In this document: piece after piece, positions 13,336 through 26,400 of the stretch | How the letters are laid out: each line of letters begins with the position of its first letter | How positions within the stretch are numbered: the first letter of the stretch is position 1 | Assembly: GCA_037074765.1 (NCBI GenBank) | Contig: JBAMDO010000015.1 | Coordinates: forward strand, 1-64,000 | Direction: 5' to 3' | From: Mansonella perstans | Taxonomy: Eukaryota > Nematoda > Chromadorea > Rhabditida > Onchocercidae | DNA length: 64,000 nucleotides | Notes under the pieces: model-generated | What the model saw: the letters and a program-made list of their open reading frames with translations, nothing else | Databases searched by the model: none | Told to the model about the DNA's origin: nothing | Translations under genes and position numbers: made by a program

Positions 13336-13666
13336 TGTGATCCGCGTGTTTCACTGCTTTTCTCACTTGTTTACCATTAACATCGTATTGCTATGGATTA
13401 TTGCGATTTAATTAAATCATATCCAGTGAGCATTCACACTTCATTACGCTAAATTGTTTTTCACAAAGCATTTCATCTAAACAGAAAGAACTGAAATAAA
13501 TGCTCTCATGGCCAGAAGGTGTAGAGTTTGTTATTTGTCTTTTTTAATCAATTTTTTATTTTTTTCTTTTTAATTTAGTTCTAATTGGTGCAATGTCGTA
13601 AAAATTACAACAACTTTAATCATAATTATTTTATTAATTATGTCTTGTAAAGTATAAATATGGGAA

Positions 13667-16017
13667 ATGTTGAGTGAGCATTTTCAGGTAAAAATAGTCA
13701 GTGTTTATGATGATAATTCTTTCATTCCATCAATGTGTTCCTTAAATGTTATTGTTTTGGAATTGATGAAAGCTGTGATGGTATATGCCGGTATTGCCGA
13801 ACCTCAAGCTGTTGAAGGTAAATCTTTCAATTTTTCGATATGTTTTTAAATACAAACGTCAAGTTACGTAAGTACTCAAGTTATAATAGGATAACTATGT
13901 GCTGTGATATAATTATGTAATAATAGTAAATGTAGCACTATCTATGTAATATTTAACTATGTAATATTGCCATCAAATATTCTTTCATTCTTGAAATAGA
14001 GGCGAGAATAAGAACCAGTATCTATTTAGTGTGTTTGCTAAGAATTATTTGAATAGAAGTTGACTTTTTCTTGAAACTTGAAATATTCATGTTTATTAAA
14101 TTTTTTAAAAATTAAATAAAAATTAATTTTAACTTTGGCTAATGCATATTTTTGTTCCGGTTTTGACAATGAAGTCATTGTGGTATTCACATTTTTATGC
14201 GCTGTTATTGGAATAGTCTGTTTTGCATATTGTCGGCAAGAGTAAGTATTTCTTGTTTTTATTATAATTTTAATAGTGCACATTATGTTCTTTTGTTTCA
14301 TCTTTTTTTTTACTTTCGGATGTTTATCTGACAATCATTTTTCTTTTTTGCATAATTCTTACTTTTATGTTCTGCATAGAACAAAGCTAATCGTAGCCTA
14401 TAATTTAACTATTTTTAGACGTCAAGAAAGGAATGTTCATCCTACTTTGGAATCGGATTTGGCTGAATTTAGACGTGAATTCTCGCGAGATACGCAAGCA
14501 GAAGAACTACAATCTGGCACAAGTGACGTATGTTATTATAACTATTATAATAATTTTTCTCTTACTAATATTGATTATTCCAGAAATTATTGCTTGAATG
14601 TATAACTGTGGAGGTAGCTTTCATCCCTCTATTTATTCTTCGAATTTTAGAATAAGCCGAGAACACTACGTAGGTTTGGAGATGATCGTACTTGTCCAAT
14701 ATGCTTTGGCCAAGCTTCATTCGCTGTTGTCACGAACTGCGGCCACTTATTTTGTTGTGAGTTCCTAGACGTGCACACTTTACTCATTTTTATGCAGTTC
14801 TGAATCAATGATTATGAATTATATGCGAGACGTGCAGAAAATTGTTTTTGGGTGGTTTTAAGTTGTCCTGATTATTCATTTATTTTTTAGTATGCCATTC
14901 TCTTTAAAAGATTGGCGGTTTTTTACATTTCACCCAGTTGAAATATGAAGATTTAATAAAAGTTTCAAATTTTTTTTTGATTTTGCAGGTAACTGCATTT
15001 ACGGATACTGGCAGTACAGTGCTTCTTTGATTACACCAGTAAAATGTGCAGTATGTCGAGAAACTGTATGTTTCGATAGCTTTATTTGCAAAGCTATGTT
15101 TTCATATTCTATAGTAATAATTTTGTAAAGAATTAGCAGTTTTGTAAATTATTTCATTAACATTTTGGAATCTTACACTACAGGTTAATTTGCTGATACC
15201 TTTACCGGTAGAAGATGAAGGAGAAAATAATGCTGATGAAGCATTACGATGTGATGAACGGCTGATCGACTATAATCGGAGGTTTTCCAGTGAAAGAAGA
15301 CCAGTGAGTTTGTTTCTTACACTTCCGAACTTAATTTTTTTTTTTTTTTTTTTTTTGTGTTAACTCGACAGATTAAAGGATCGGTCTATTAAGCACGTAT
15401 CAGTATGATAACATGCTGTTATTGCTGTATATCTTTATTGCTGCACGATTTAATTCATTGCACTTTCTATTTCTTGAGTAATTCACCTCATAACCCTACA
15501 ACCTCTTTTATCGAAATATAGATTATTCCGTGAAAACGATGAAGATTACAAATTTACGATATAATCAGTAGGAACAGTAAATTTCCTTTTCATTATGAGA
15601 TATGATGGAATTTCTTTTTTCATTGCTTGCATCTCTGGACTTATTATTATTTTTAGCGTTTCCATCAACTCACCACTTTTTCAGATTATCGATTATATTC
15701 GAGATTTACCTGTGCTAGTTCCATATATGTTTCGTGCTGTGGTTTCAGTCAATGGATTGATGTTTATGTTTCGGATTCGTGTTTTTATCTGTCTTTTTGG
15801 TATGGCCGTCTATATTTTGAGTCCGTTTGATATATTACCGGAAGCAGCATTCGGTATACTTGGTATGGTGGATGATGTTTTTATTGCATTTGTTGTTCTG
15901 GTTTATGCTACAATTCTTTTTCGACAACTATTAGCTGGTGGACGATTACACTTTGGCGGTGCTGCTGGTGGTGCAAATGATGAACAAGAAGGAGAACGAG
16001 ACGTTCAAGACGAATAA
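13667..16017 (+). CDS. RNF170: RNF170-type membrane RING-finger E3 ubiquitin ligase
   Basis: Seven exons (13667-13817, 14175-14241, 14419-14527, 14651-14756, 14989-15065, 15184-15303, 15685-16017) read in frame for 320 residues. RNF170 is an ER membrane ligase; in vertebrates it ubiquitinates activated IP3 receptors. Visible parts are a first membrane span ([20 protein letters not shown]), the acidic linker, and a RING finger starting [16 protein letters not shown] and [18 protein letters not shown], closing with CAVC. A linker ending [12 protein letters not shown] follows, then the DUF1232-like C-terminal pair of spans ([37 protein letters not shown]). The tail after FRQLLAGG is Gly/Ala-rich then acidic and longer than in vertebrates. 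The start is uncertain: a TTTTCAG at 13681-13687 could be an SL acceptor, in which case the ATG at 13733 would be used (298 residues). All introns are GT-AG. Confidence 0.92.
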
Positions 16018-17899
16018 CTAGCGCAAACTGCCTTTTTTAGTATTTGTTAAAGCCTCATGTGTCTTGCTGGTTAGTGACAACATTATTTCTGCCATTTTTC
16101 AGGGATATGTTCGGTAATTAATTTTCTCTGGTTCTAGATTTATCTGCAAAAATTATTTTGGTTTCGCTAGGTAAACTCTTCAGAGAAGATCCTGGGTGCA
16201 GAAATGAGCAAGTTATGAGTTTGAAATCCATAGATTGAGTTTGTTCCCTTGGTTCGGCTGTTTTCTGTTTATTGTCTTACTTGACTTAGCCTTAACGAAG
16301 TGAAATTTATGAGAGTAGACAGTGCTATATTATCTGCTATTTAACAATTTGAAGCACAAAAAAGCTGTTCCATCATTTTGAAATCTTTACGCAAGCCATA
16401 AACATCTTACTTTAAAATTTAGAAGACTTATTTCTCCTCTACGTGATAGGTTTGTTTGTTGGCAGGTTTCCGAAAAATAAAGTTTGCACATTTTTTAATT
16501 AGTGTAATTATTCTCTTGCAGATTTTATGTTCATTCCTATGTCATTTTTCAAGAAGGATGTACAGTATGTTTTTTCGTAATTTGCAAATTCTTTCCATGA
16601 ATTTCGTTACATATTTTCATTTCCTTAGAAAAGATTATATGAATTTCGCGTGGTATAGGATGGAATGCCCTCTTTAATGTTATATTTCCATACCAAATTG
16701 TTTTATCAGTCCTGTCTAATATTGTCTTTCCTTTTCACATATTGTTATTATCTGATTTTACTTTATTTTTATTTAAATTCTGATAGAAGAAAAGAGAATA
16801 AAATGTAATTTATTTATATATATTTTTAAATTTAAAAAATTACAATTTTTAAAGAATTACAATACAGCCAAGATTTTCCCAAGCTGTCTAAGAGCTTTTG
16901 AAGGATTATTTTATGAAGTTAGTTCATCGTGTTTTATCAGTATTATCGTTGCAGAATGAAGAATGCTAGTGGTTGAGGAAGTTTAGTTATTTAGTATGAC
17001 ATTTATATGGCAGACATTTTTGGTGTTCAAATATACGGAATAAGAAATGTTTAGGCATAGATTAGCTTACGTTGAAATGTCCAACTGCCGAATACGTCAG
17101 CGATTGCAAGTTTGCTGCTCAGAAAAAGATGAATATGTAAGGAAAGAAAGATAACCTTCCCCGCGAATCACTTCCCCCCAACGTATCAAGGAAATCAATT
17201 CTAAGCTAATTCTCAGAATTTGCTAAAAACTATGAGGAAAGTTTAATGTGATTGACGATTGGAAGATCATTTATCATGTCTGTCTTTTGAGAAGCTAAAA
17301 TCTAAAATTTTACAAATTGGTTTTAATCCTGTATGTATAATATAACAGTTTTTATGATCGTCTTTCTTAGAAATTAAAGTAATGACAATAAAAAGCAACG
17401 AGGCAAAACAACTGCAATAAAGAACTCATAGATTATATTCACATTAGTAGTAGTGAGTCCGATCACAGTTATAAAATTATCAAATTAGACGGCATCGAAT
17501 TTAGTTGCAAGAATTTGATATTACAAATGCTTATCATTGGCTTCATTTTCAAGAAATATATAAAAGATTGATCGTATCGAAAAATCACTGTATATTATTA
17601 ATGTAAAAAAAAAAAAAAAGCTCAATGTGTGCAGATCAACAAAAAATAACGAATAACAGTTAATAAATATATAAACAGGAACAGAAGAGTAATACAATTC
17701 CGAGCACCAAAAGGAATACTGTATGATTTACTTGATTGAACAAATATAAAAAAGTGATTATTCTTCTTACCTGGTACCTGGCAGCACTTATAGAATAACA
17801 ACTACACTTCTCTAACATTGAGATTTCTAAAATGTTAAAATTTGAAATTATTTGAGAAACTGATGATTTCCCAAAAAAAAAAAAAAAAATTAATGCCAG
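16018..17899. other. Convergent intergenic region between RNF170 and the Di-Ras gene
   Basis: Both neighbours end here. AATAAA at about 16796 may serve RNF170. Two A runs (17607-17619 and 17875-17889) are present. A hydrophobic open frame at 16456-16677 has no coding signature. Nothing else stands out. Confidence 0.4.
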
Positions 17900-20787
17900 C
17901 TACATCAAACAGCATTTCCTTTTTGAGCCACTTTTACCGCTGTCTTCATCCATCGTCAGTGCCAAAGTTCGTTTCTTTTCCATCGCTAATAGGCGTTGAA
18001 ATAATTCGATTATATTTTCATTATCTTTGGCACTCGTTTCGATGAAACCAGTTCCCCATTTTGTGGCCAACTTTTGTCCAAGTTCGGAGCTCACTTCACG
18101 CCGCTAAAAATTGTGCGCTACATTTAAAATTAAAACGAAATAAATAAAATTTGAATAACAGGTAAAAGTATCAAATTGCGGAAACAAATAGCATTTGTAA
18201 GGTTGCAATGGATTACTTTTTTTTCCTAATAACAAAATAATTATAAATTGTCATAGATTGTCCTGATTTAGAGTCTCAGAATATTCTCTCATAAACCTAT
18301 TTCACTTGAAAGTAAAAATAGTAAGTACATCATAGTGGCCAAAAGCTTTCAGCAATTTTTTGATTCCTAAATTCTACTTTAGTAATATTATTATTGTAAT
18401 ATTATTTTTGATTCTTCTATTTAGATTACAAATACATAATTTAAGCAAATAAGAAATTTAGTAAACTTTTTTCCAGGACCAGCCTGTCAGCAGAAGTAGC
18501 AGGATGGATTTACCTGATCTTCATCTTTCTTATTGCCAACAAGCATAATAGGCACTTCAGTAACACTTTCACCTTTCACTTCCTTTAGCATCATTATTAT
18601 AGGTCCAAGCTCTTCTAAACTTTGTTTGCTGAAAATGACGAAATACGTAACAGTTTTACGTAGATTTATAATCTAAAGTTTTTTTTCCAGAATTAATTTT
18701 ACGCTGAGATGAAAAATCAAAAAGCTATTACAATAGAGTATTTTCCTTGTTCCAATGATAGGCAATTGAAGTAATACTTATACAAATAATACTGTACTCT
18801 TTTATAATTAGCCAAAAAATAACAGAAGACGAAATTTTTAAAAATAAAAATAACTTTGTAATAGAATACACCAATACGAAAGCATTTCCTTTGCTGATTG
18901 AAAGTCGCTGCATCGCGGGAAATTGATGGCTGCCTGTTGTATCAGTGATTTGTAATGTACATACATTCTTATGATTACAACTTATCACCTAAAATAATAT
19001 TTCCATTCGTACATAATTCAAGCAGAAATAATTTGGGTATTAATAAAGTGGAATGGTTTCTTACTCTTTCAAAATCTTATTTCTCTGCCCGTTGATAACA
19101 TTATAACCACTAAGCAATTTTAAGAACCGTTTGTTCGTAGGAAAACTGCTAAATCCGAGAAAGAAACTTTCTAAATGTGCACTTTTTCTTCAATCATAGT
19201 AAATCGAGATATTAGACCAGGAAAGCCGACTTCAAAATTAAATCTAATCTCTTCTAATAAATCGCCCTTAATTCTTTTGCAAGTATTCCCTTTCTACTTT
19301 CTTTAAGTCAATATCATGCAAATAAAATCATAAACTTCTCTTCAATTTTTTACAAAATGCATTTAGCAAACAGTTCCTAATTTCTTTCTCTTATCATTTT
19401 TTACTTTTTGACAGTTGAAAATCATATTTTCTTTTTTTTAGAATTAAAGTCTGACTCTAACCTTTGCCCTTTTCATCTTTGATTATTTACTGTATTAGAA
19501 ATTAGAAAGTGATTTATTTTTGATTTTTAGCATTATAGAAATTGCTTTATGTTTATCTTGATCAATTTTTCCACAGATTTCTTTATTTTTATTCAGTGGT
19601 ACAATTTTTTATTTTCAATCTTTTGCTTGACTGGAATATAAATAAAAAGAAAGATTTCTTTTTATTTAAATTTACTACTTTGCATAAACAAATTTTGCTC
19701 AAAACATTACTTAAATATTAGAATATTAATGAGTTTAAAAAGATAAAATAAATCGACCATCACTGATTATCCATCTGACTCATCCCATAAATAAAACATA
19801 TAAAAGCAAATATATATAATAATAAAAAAGCAACAAAGTCAAGCAAAGATGTAGAAAGTTAACTAAGAAAGTAAGGAAGAAATGAAGTAAGGAAGCCATT
19901 ATTATTGTTAATATAATCAACAATTGCATTTAAAACAACATAATAATAGCATATATTTTTCAAAAAAAGGGTTCTATTTGAAACTTATTTGAACGTAACT
20001 TAAAATATATTGGCGATTAGAAGTCTTTTTAATATGCACATTTATAATTTCTTTGTAACTCTTATTCTCAATGGGAACTGCAGAAATTACATGGATTTTA
20101 TTCATATAAATTGAAAATTGATTTCTTAACTGCAAGCTACTGATTAAAGCAATAAGACATTGAGAAATAACTAGCCTGTCGAAAAGTATCTTCAATAGTC
20201 GGAATGTAGTTTTCGTTAAATGTTCCTTTAATAAAGCGTAGTACGATGGATGATTTGCCAACACCCCCCGCACCAAATACAGCAACTCGATAATCCGACG
20301 TATGCTCTGCTGGTATTCGGCCACTCTCAAAAATCAGTTCAAATTTTTAAATATGCTCTTAAATATGATAAGAATTGTAATGTACTATAGCACTACTCTT
20401 CCATAGCAATGCATGAAATGCTGTAAGAATTACTTCTTCAACTTTAAACTTTTCCGTTGATTTCTGCGTTTTATCAAAAATTTTTTAATTCATAAAAATC
20501 TAGAAATCAATGGAAGAAATAGCTTGATATAAAACTATTTTCAATCGCATAGCGATTCTGTATTACATCTTAATTAACGATGCGCATTCTCTTTGAAGCT
20601 GCCATTATTATTACTGCATGAACTATTACACAGTTTGCGCTGCTAAGTTATATTGTAACAAAAAAATGAGACCTATCAGCAAAAGGACTACGTGGAAAGT
20701 TTTTGCTGGACTAATTTGTAATCAAATGATGACAGAATGAAATTTTCAAAAAGAAACCAAATATATATTTACCGATTGAGCACCCAT
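17900..20787 (-). CDS. drn-1: Di-Ras family small GTPase
   Basis: Read on the minus strand, exons 20787-20773, 20325-20176, 18988-18855, 18628-18514 and 18103-17900 give 205 residues. G boxes: P-loop [10 protein letters not shown], switch [13 protein letters not shown]3 [20 protein letters not shown]4 VGNKKD and G5 ETSAK; the C terminus KRKCCLM is a prenylation (CAAX) box. The DTTGS in place of DTAGQ is the hallmark of Di-Ras proteins, which hydrolyse GTP poorly and sit mostly GTP-bound at membranes; in worms the family acts in neurons. The junction after exon 2 uses a GC donor (CGACAG|GCTAGT), required by phase and by the unbroken switch I/II alignment. The first exon is only five codons (MGAQS) and is the least certain part; an in-frame stop just above 20325 shows that some upstream exon must exist. 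Confidence 0.88.
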
Positions 20788-23482
20788 ATTGTCCAGACCG
20801 AGTCAAAATTATTTGTTTAATCACTGAGAAATGCTGCTTCTCTTCGATCGTACTGATTATGTCTTAAGATACAGCTGAGAAGCAGCGTTTTATGAAATTC
20901 CAGTTAACTTTCGAACTATAATAGAAGGAAAAATAAATTTTTTGATACTTAAAAATAACATAAATAGCACTTAAATGGCATGTAGATATTTAACTTAAAG
21001 AAGTTTATAGTGAAAATGCTGCGAGCTAAATGTTTATGCGAGATAAAAAAAGCACTACTTTAAAAATTTGGAAAAAAAGAAAAGTGTAACTAACTAAGAT
21101 TACTCCCTTCCCTCAACATTTATATCCTTTCGTAACCTCAGAGGGTCAAGCTATTGTTCTTACAAACTCACGCCTTCGTCGCAAATACAGGACGTATTTT
21201 TTTTTTTTAAATTTTTTGTAGTTTTCACAAATTATTTAGTATTTTTTAGCGTTTAGCTCTCCGACAGGTGATTGCAAAGTCTATATCTGATAAATATTTT
21301 TTTTAATACCTAATTTTAATCTATAGCATTTCGTTGACAAGATCTTGACACTTATAATTCTCGCATGCTATCAGTTATGGTTATCAAATTAATGACGAAC
21401 TCTCGTATCGCAAATCTTTTTAATTGCAGATACCGATTACTACATATGATAATTGTACCTTTCTAGACAGATAATTACTACATATGATAATTGTACCTTT
21501 CTAGATAACTAGATAGTCTTACTAGTTCAGCCATAACTAGTTTGCTTTACCAGTAGCCAAATTCATGCTATGAGATGAAATAAAAGTTTATTTACGCTCG
21601 GAAGAATTAGCCTCATTTCTCACAATCTAATATTAAACTTTTTGCCACTAATCTTACGTTTTAGAAAAATTCTGGTGATGCTAGAAAAGGTGCTTCATTG
21701 AATTCGTTTTCCTTAATCTTTCATCATCCTACGAAGTTCTTACAAATGATAGGAATCATTCAAAAAATGATACATAACAAGTTCCAATAAATTTATATTA
21801 AAAATAAATTTTAAATAAGTAATTGGCTAAAGTAGAGGAAGTAAACAAATAGGATGTGAAATCAGAGTGGCAGTATATGTATAAATGGTGAACTGAAGAA
21901 CAATGATTAATCGAAATGTGTGCTTTGAAAAAGGAATACGACTAAAATTGAAATAATTTTACTTGTATGGGACCATAGTGAATTTCGAATAGTTGTATAA
22001 GTTTAATAGAAGAAAACATTATAATAGTCTAATTAAACCTACTTTCATGTCCGTTTTGTTGCACATGCCATTGTGCATACATATGTATGTTTATGTGTGC
22101 ACGCATGTGTTCTTGCTAAATATCAGAAGCCATTGCAGTATCGATCCTTCGTATATGGGTCCAAGAAGTGAATGTAGAGAAAATGACTATTATTGAAGTT
22201 CCATAAGGCCATAAGCTTCAACAAGTCCATAATTCTAGGCCAGGATAGGCATTTAAAACTCTCATGTCCATCATAGAAGAATGGCATTATAATGGAGAGC
22301 TCCAAATCATGATAATTTATTTATTATTACTTCACAATATGATAAGTAATGAATATATTCCAAATATTTGAAAAATTTTAAATAATAGGTCATTTGTTTT
22401 TGATGGAAAGATGATCGATCATCTTTGATACTGGGAAAACTCACATCGAGTTAGAAAACAATCAACATGCCGAATATCGCCTTGATAAACAGCTCTGCTT
22501 CTTAGCCTTAGCCCTAACCTTCATAGAAATATTAAAGCAATAAAGCCTCTAAATGTTAAAACATAACATAGTTAAGCGATGGTTGAATAAAGCAGTGCAC
22601 CAAATGAAATTACATGTTGTTATATTAAGCAAGCGGCATCTTTAGAAAAAAAAAAAAAAAAAAAAAACGAAAACAGATCATTTAATGCAGACGATTCTGT
22701 GAGCTCTAGAAGACAAAACAAATGATGCTTGATTCAGTTTAAGCAACCATTGATTCAGCTTCCAACTTTTATCTTAGGAAAGCATTTGCCTGAAAAAATT
22801 TACCTGTCCTAAAATTATACCGCAGGTATGTAAATGTATAGCGGTCCCGTTCCTTTTTACTACTGGCTATCAAATATAACATTTTTAGGCTGCCAAGTCT
22901 TAACATTTGCCATTATTATTGAATTAACAAAAAGATGATTATTGGAAAATGAGATGTAAACATATTTGGGTCCATTCCCAGATCAGCCATTAAGCTGCTT
23001 TACCCAACTCTGATTGGCTAAATAATGAAACTTTTCGCATAAATCAGAGCTAGCACAAAAACAATGACCGCAATTGTATTATCTTATTTTCCTGACAAAC
23101 ATGCAAGTAGATATGATGTCAACAGACAAACCTTCAACAAATTTACTTTTTGATCATTAAATGATGGATACGCTTCCAAAACACATTGCTTTTGAATAAG
23201 AATATCGTTTTTAAACAACACACAAGTTTTTCAAATTTTTTGGATACTGTGAGAGAGTATTCTTTCAGATATTACTTTCGAACAATCAAAATGAATTGAA
23301 AATTTAACTTGTAGCGAATAAATCAAATGTCCATGAAGAAACTCCGACCTTCAATTCTTTAGTTTTTCTTGCAGAATAAATTCTAAAACTCAAGAAAACT
23401 TCAAAGCTTCAACAATTTAAAAAAAAAAAAATTAACAAGCAGAACACGAAAAGGAACCATTAAATTCACAATTTGATTCCAT
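20788..23482. other. Gene-poor stretch upstream of the Di-Ras gene
   Basis: No supported exon in 2.7 kb. It includes a tandem duplication at 21436-21508 (two copies, about 37-38 bp apart, of a unit with TACATATGATAATTGTACC), a T run near 21199 and an A run near 22650. It should contain the Di-Ras promoter and the NOP56 3' end. Confidence 0.4.
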
Positions 23483-26400
23483 TTATTCCATGGATGATTT
23501 CTTCTTTCGCTTTTTTTTGTGATCTCCTCCCTCATCTAAAATTGAAAGTGCTCCCTGAGAACGTTCAAGCACATCATCACCATTTTCCATTATTTCTGAA
23601 CCATTTTTGTTCATTAGCTTCTTCTTCTTCTTTGAACTGCCTTCTTCATTCATTACTTCTGAACAAGCAATTTATTTGCAATCAATAAATACAACACAAG
23701 ATTCCTAAACCCATACAATGTAGTACTAGCAAAACTACTTCAATTTTTTCAATGGCACTACTGAATCTTATAACCTCTTTAATAGCAATTTGTCGAGGCT
23801 AATTATCTATCATTAGTCTAGAAAAAGCGAATTTATGTCGCTGTCTATTGTGGCATTTGTATTCAGCAAAAAACATCCACATAATTACTAACAGACATAG
23901 ACTATATATTAAAAAATATAAAAGGAGAAAAAATTAACCGCCGTTTTCTTCCGTTTGTCTGGATTCATTCATTATATCCGAATTTTTTCTTTTCTTTTTC
24001 TTCTTATGCTTACCATCTGTGACATCCCCACCATTATGCATCACTTGTTCATCAACCAAATCTTTATGTAACTCCGACATCTTGATTTTCTGGAAAATGA
24101 CAAACAGGCTTACTGAGAGTTCAATAGCAATTGCATTTCTTGCATTAAAAAGCTGACTTTAATTTAAATATCCCTCAGTAAAGAGCAAAAGCGATATCGT
24201 TTTTAAAACTTCGGCATAAACAGAATCATAATAAGTGAGTTATTTTTCAAAATTCACAGCTTACAGTTATGCACGCAGAATCATTCAAAATCCTAAACTG
24301 CTAATAAAACAATAATCGCTGTACCTTCCCAGCACTTTCTTCATCAACTTCTGTTGCATTAGCATCCCCTTTCGACTCTTGCGTAGTATCAAAATCTTCA
24401 TTTGCTTGCTCAATTGCCCTTTTGGCCCTTTTCGCTTCTTTTTTCCTCTTTTTTAAAACCTGTAAATAAAATTTAAATAAATCCCCACAAGTCAAATTCC
24501 CAATGATTTTCTAAATAACATTCTTTCAAGCAATAAACAAACATAGCCTAACCTTTATTTTTACAACAGCCGCTTCTTCAATCGCTTCCTTCATTACATC
24601 CAAATTCTTTTTTGGGATTACACCGCTTTCCAGAAATTTCAAACGGTCTTCTACCTAAAATACCAAACAGTTGAAGATAATTAAATGAAGAACGTAATTC
24701 ACGAGAACCACACACAAAACTATTACGCTAAATAGAAAAGCTACAGTTTCAAATCTTATTTCAAAGATTTCGTAAAAGACCTCTAAAGACATCGATCTTT
24801 AATAAAATCTTTGAAATAGTTATCATCAATAAAATCGCCATGCCAAACCTGCTGTTTGAGGTGTTCACCATACGTAGCCACTGGCACATCTGAGAAACAG
24901 TCAATACGAGAAGCCACTGTGCATTTATTTGCAAGAAAACGGGATATGCGACCTTTATTTTTGGTAGATGCACGACCAATAAATGACGAATGAAAGAGGA
25001 GGCCATATTTCGGTGTATTTGCTGCAAAATATAATTTAATTTTTTTTGAAGAAATGAAATTAAAATAAAAAACAACAAAGCTAATGTTATAATAAAGGAA
25101 CAATCTGCAGACAGAATGATTGTGAGGATGCAGTACGAAAAAAATCTATTGAAAAATGTATAGCTAAATAAAGAAAAGAAACAAACATCTAGTTTTTAGT
25201 GCACGAAAAAGCGCTTTTTCAGCTCCAAGTATCTGTACAGTTGATGCCGGATATTTTGCTAAATTTGTTAAGCTTCCTGCGTGCGAAATCAAACGAGCAC
25301 CAACCTAAAAAATAACCATCAAATCATCGAACGGTAACTCAAGTGAAAAAATTTAGGATAACATGATCTCGACAATACATGATTCTAAGTTGCGGGGAAA
25401 CAAAAATAAATTTTATTTTATGATTTCGGAAAACCAGTACGTACTTTTTATTGTCTTAAAAGACATGCATCCCTTAATCCAGTTAAATTTAAATCAATCA
25501 CAAATTCCATTACCTGTTCTCCAATTAATGCCGAAAGTGATGGCGCACATGAATGCATACGCTCTTTGACATATGCGTGAAGTTCCTGACGATAAGCTGT
25601 TAGTTTCCCTACACGTTTTGCAAAACGATGAACATTAAATAAGTCAAGGTCAGAAATATCCATACCCATCGAGGTTCGAGCAGCTTCCACTATTTCTACT
25701 ACTTTATTTTCATCTCCCAAAACATCTGAAAACAGTGAGAATTGTTCATTTCCGATTAAATGTTGGCATACAATACTCCTTATAAAATTTAAGCTTCTTT
25801 GAAAATTTCACTGTTAAGAGTTTCTGCTTTTTGAGAAGCTATAATCCAAGCAGTTCAAATATTTCAATTCATGCGACAAAATCAAACTACAGCGCAAGCT
25901 CACGAAATTTATCTGAAAACCAATTACTACGATTTGTTTAAGATACATATGTAAGCTCCCTTCGAGCTTCTCGGAAACACAGTTTGTCGTAATTTAACAC
26001 TTTCCATAATCCCTACTACGCTGGCCCAACAAAAGATGTCAAAATTTTCAGCCACCTTCATTAATTTCCCTTCACAAATGAAAACTTCTTTTACTTTAGA
26101 AGCACTCAAAATAATTCCGTCATCATACGCTTTGGTAATTAGCCTTCGTTAATGACCATAAATTAGGCAACGGCTAAGTTTCCGTGAACCATTTCTTTGA
26201 AACATGATTGAACAACCAAAGACAAGCGGATGAACACAAACGATAAAATGTTCACAACGTGGTACTTACATAGACTAGTATTTGAACTAGCTCTAAGATT
26301 AGTGTGAGAAATAGAAATATATCGCAAATACCAACCATTCAATTTTTTGACCACCTCTTCATTAAGATTTTTTCGATCCATTACAATGGAGGCACACTTT

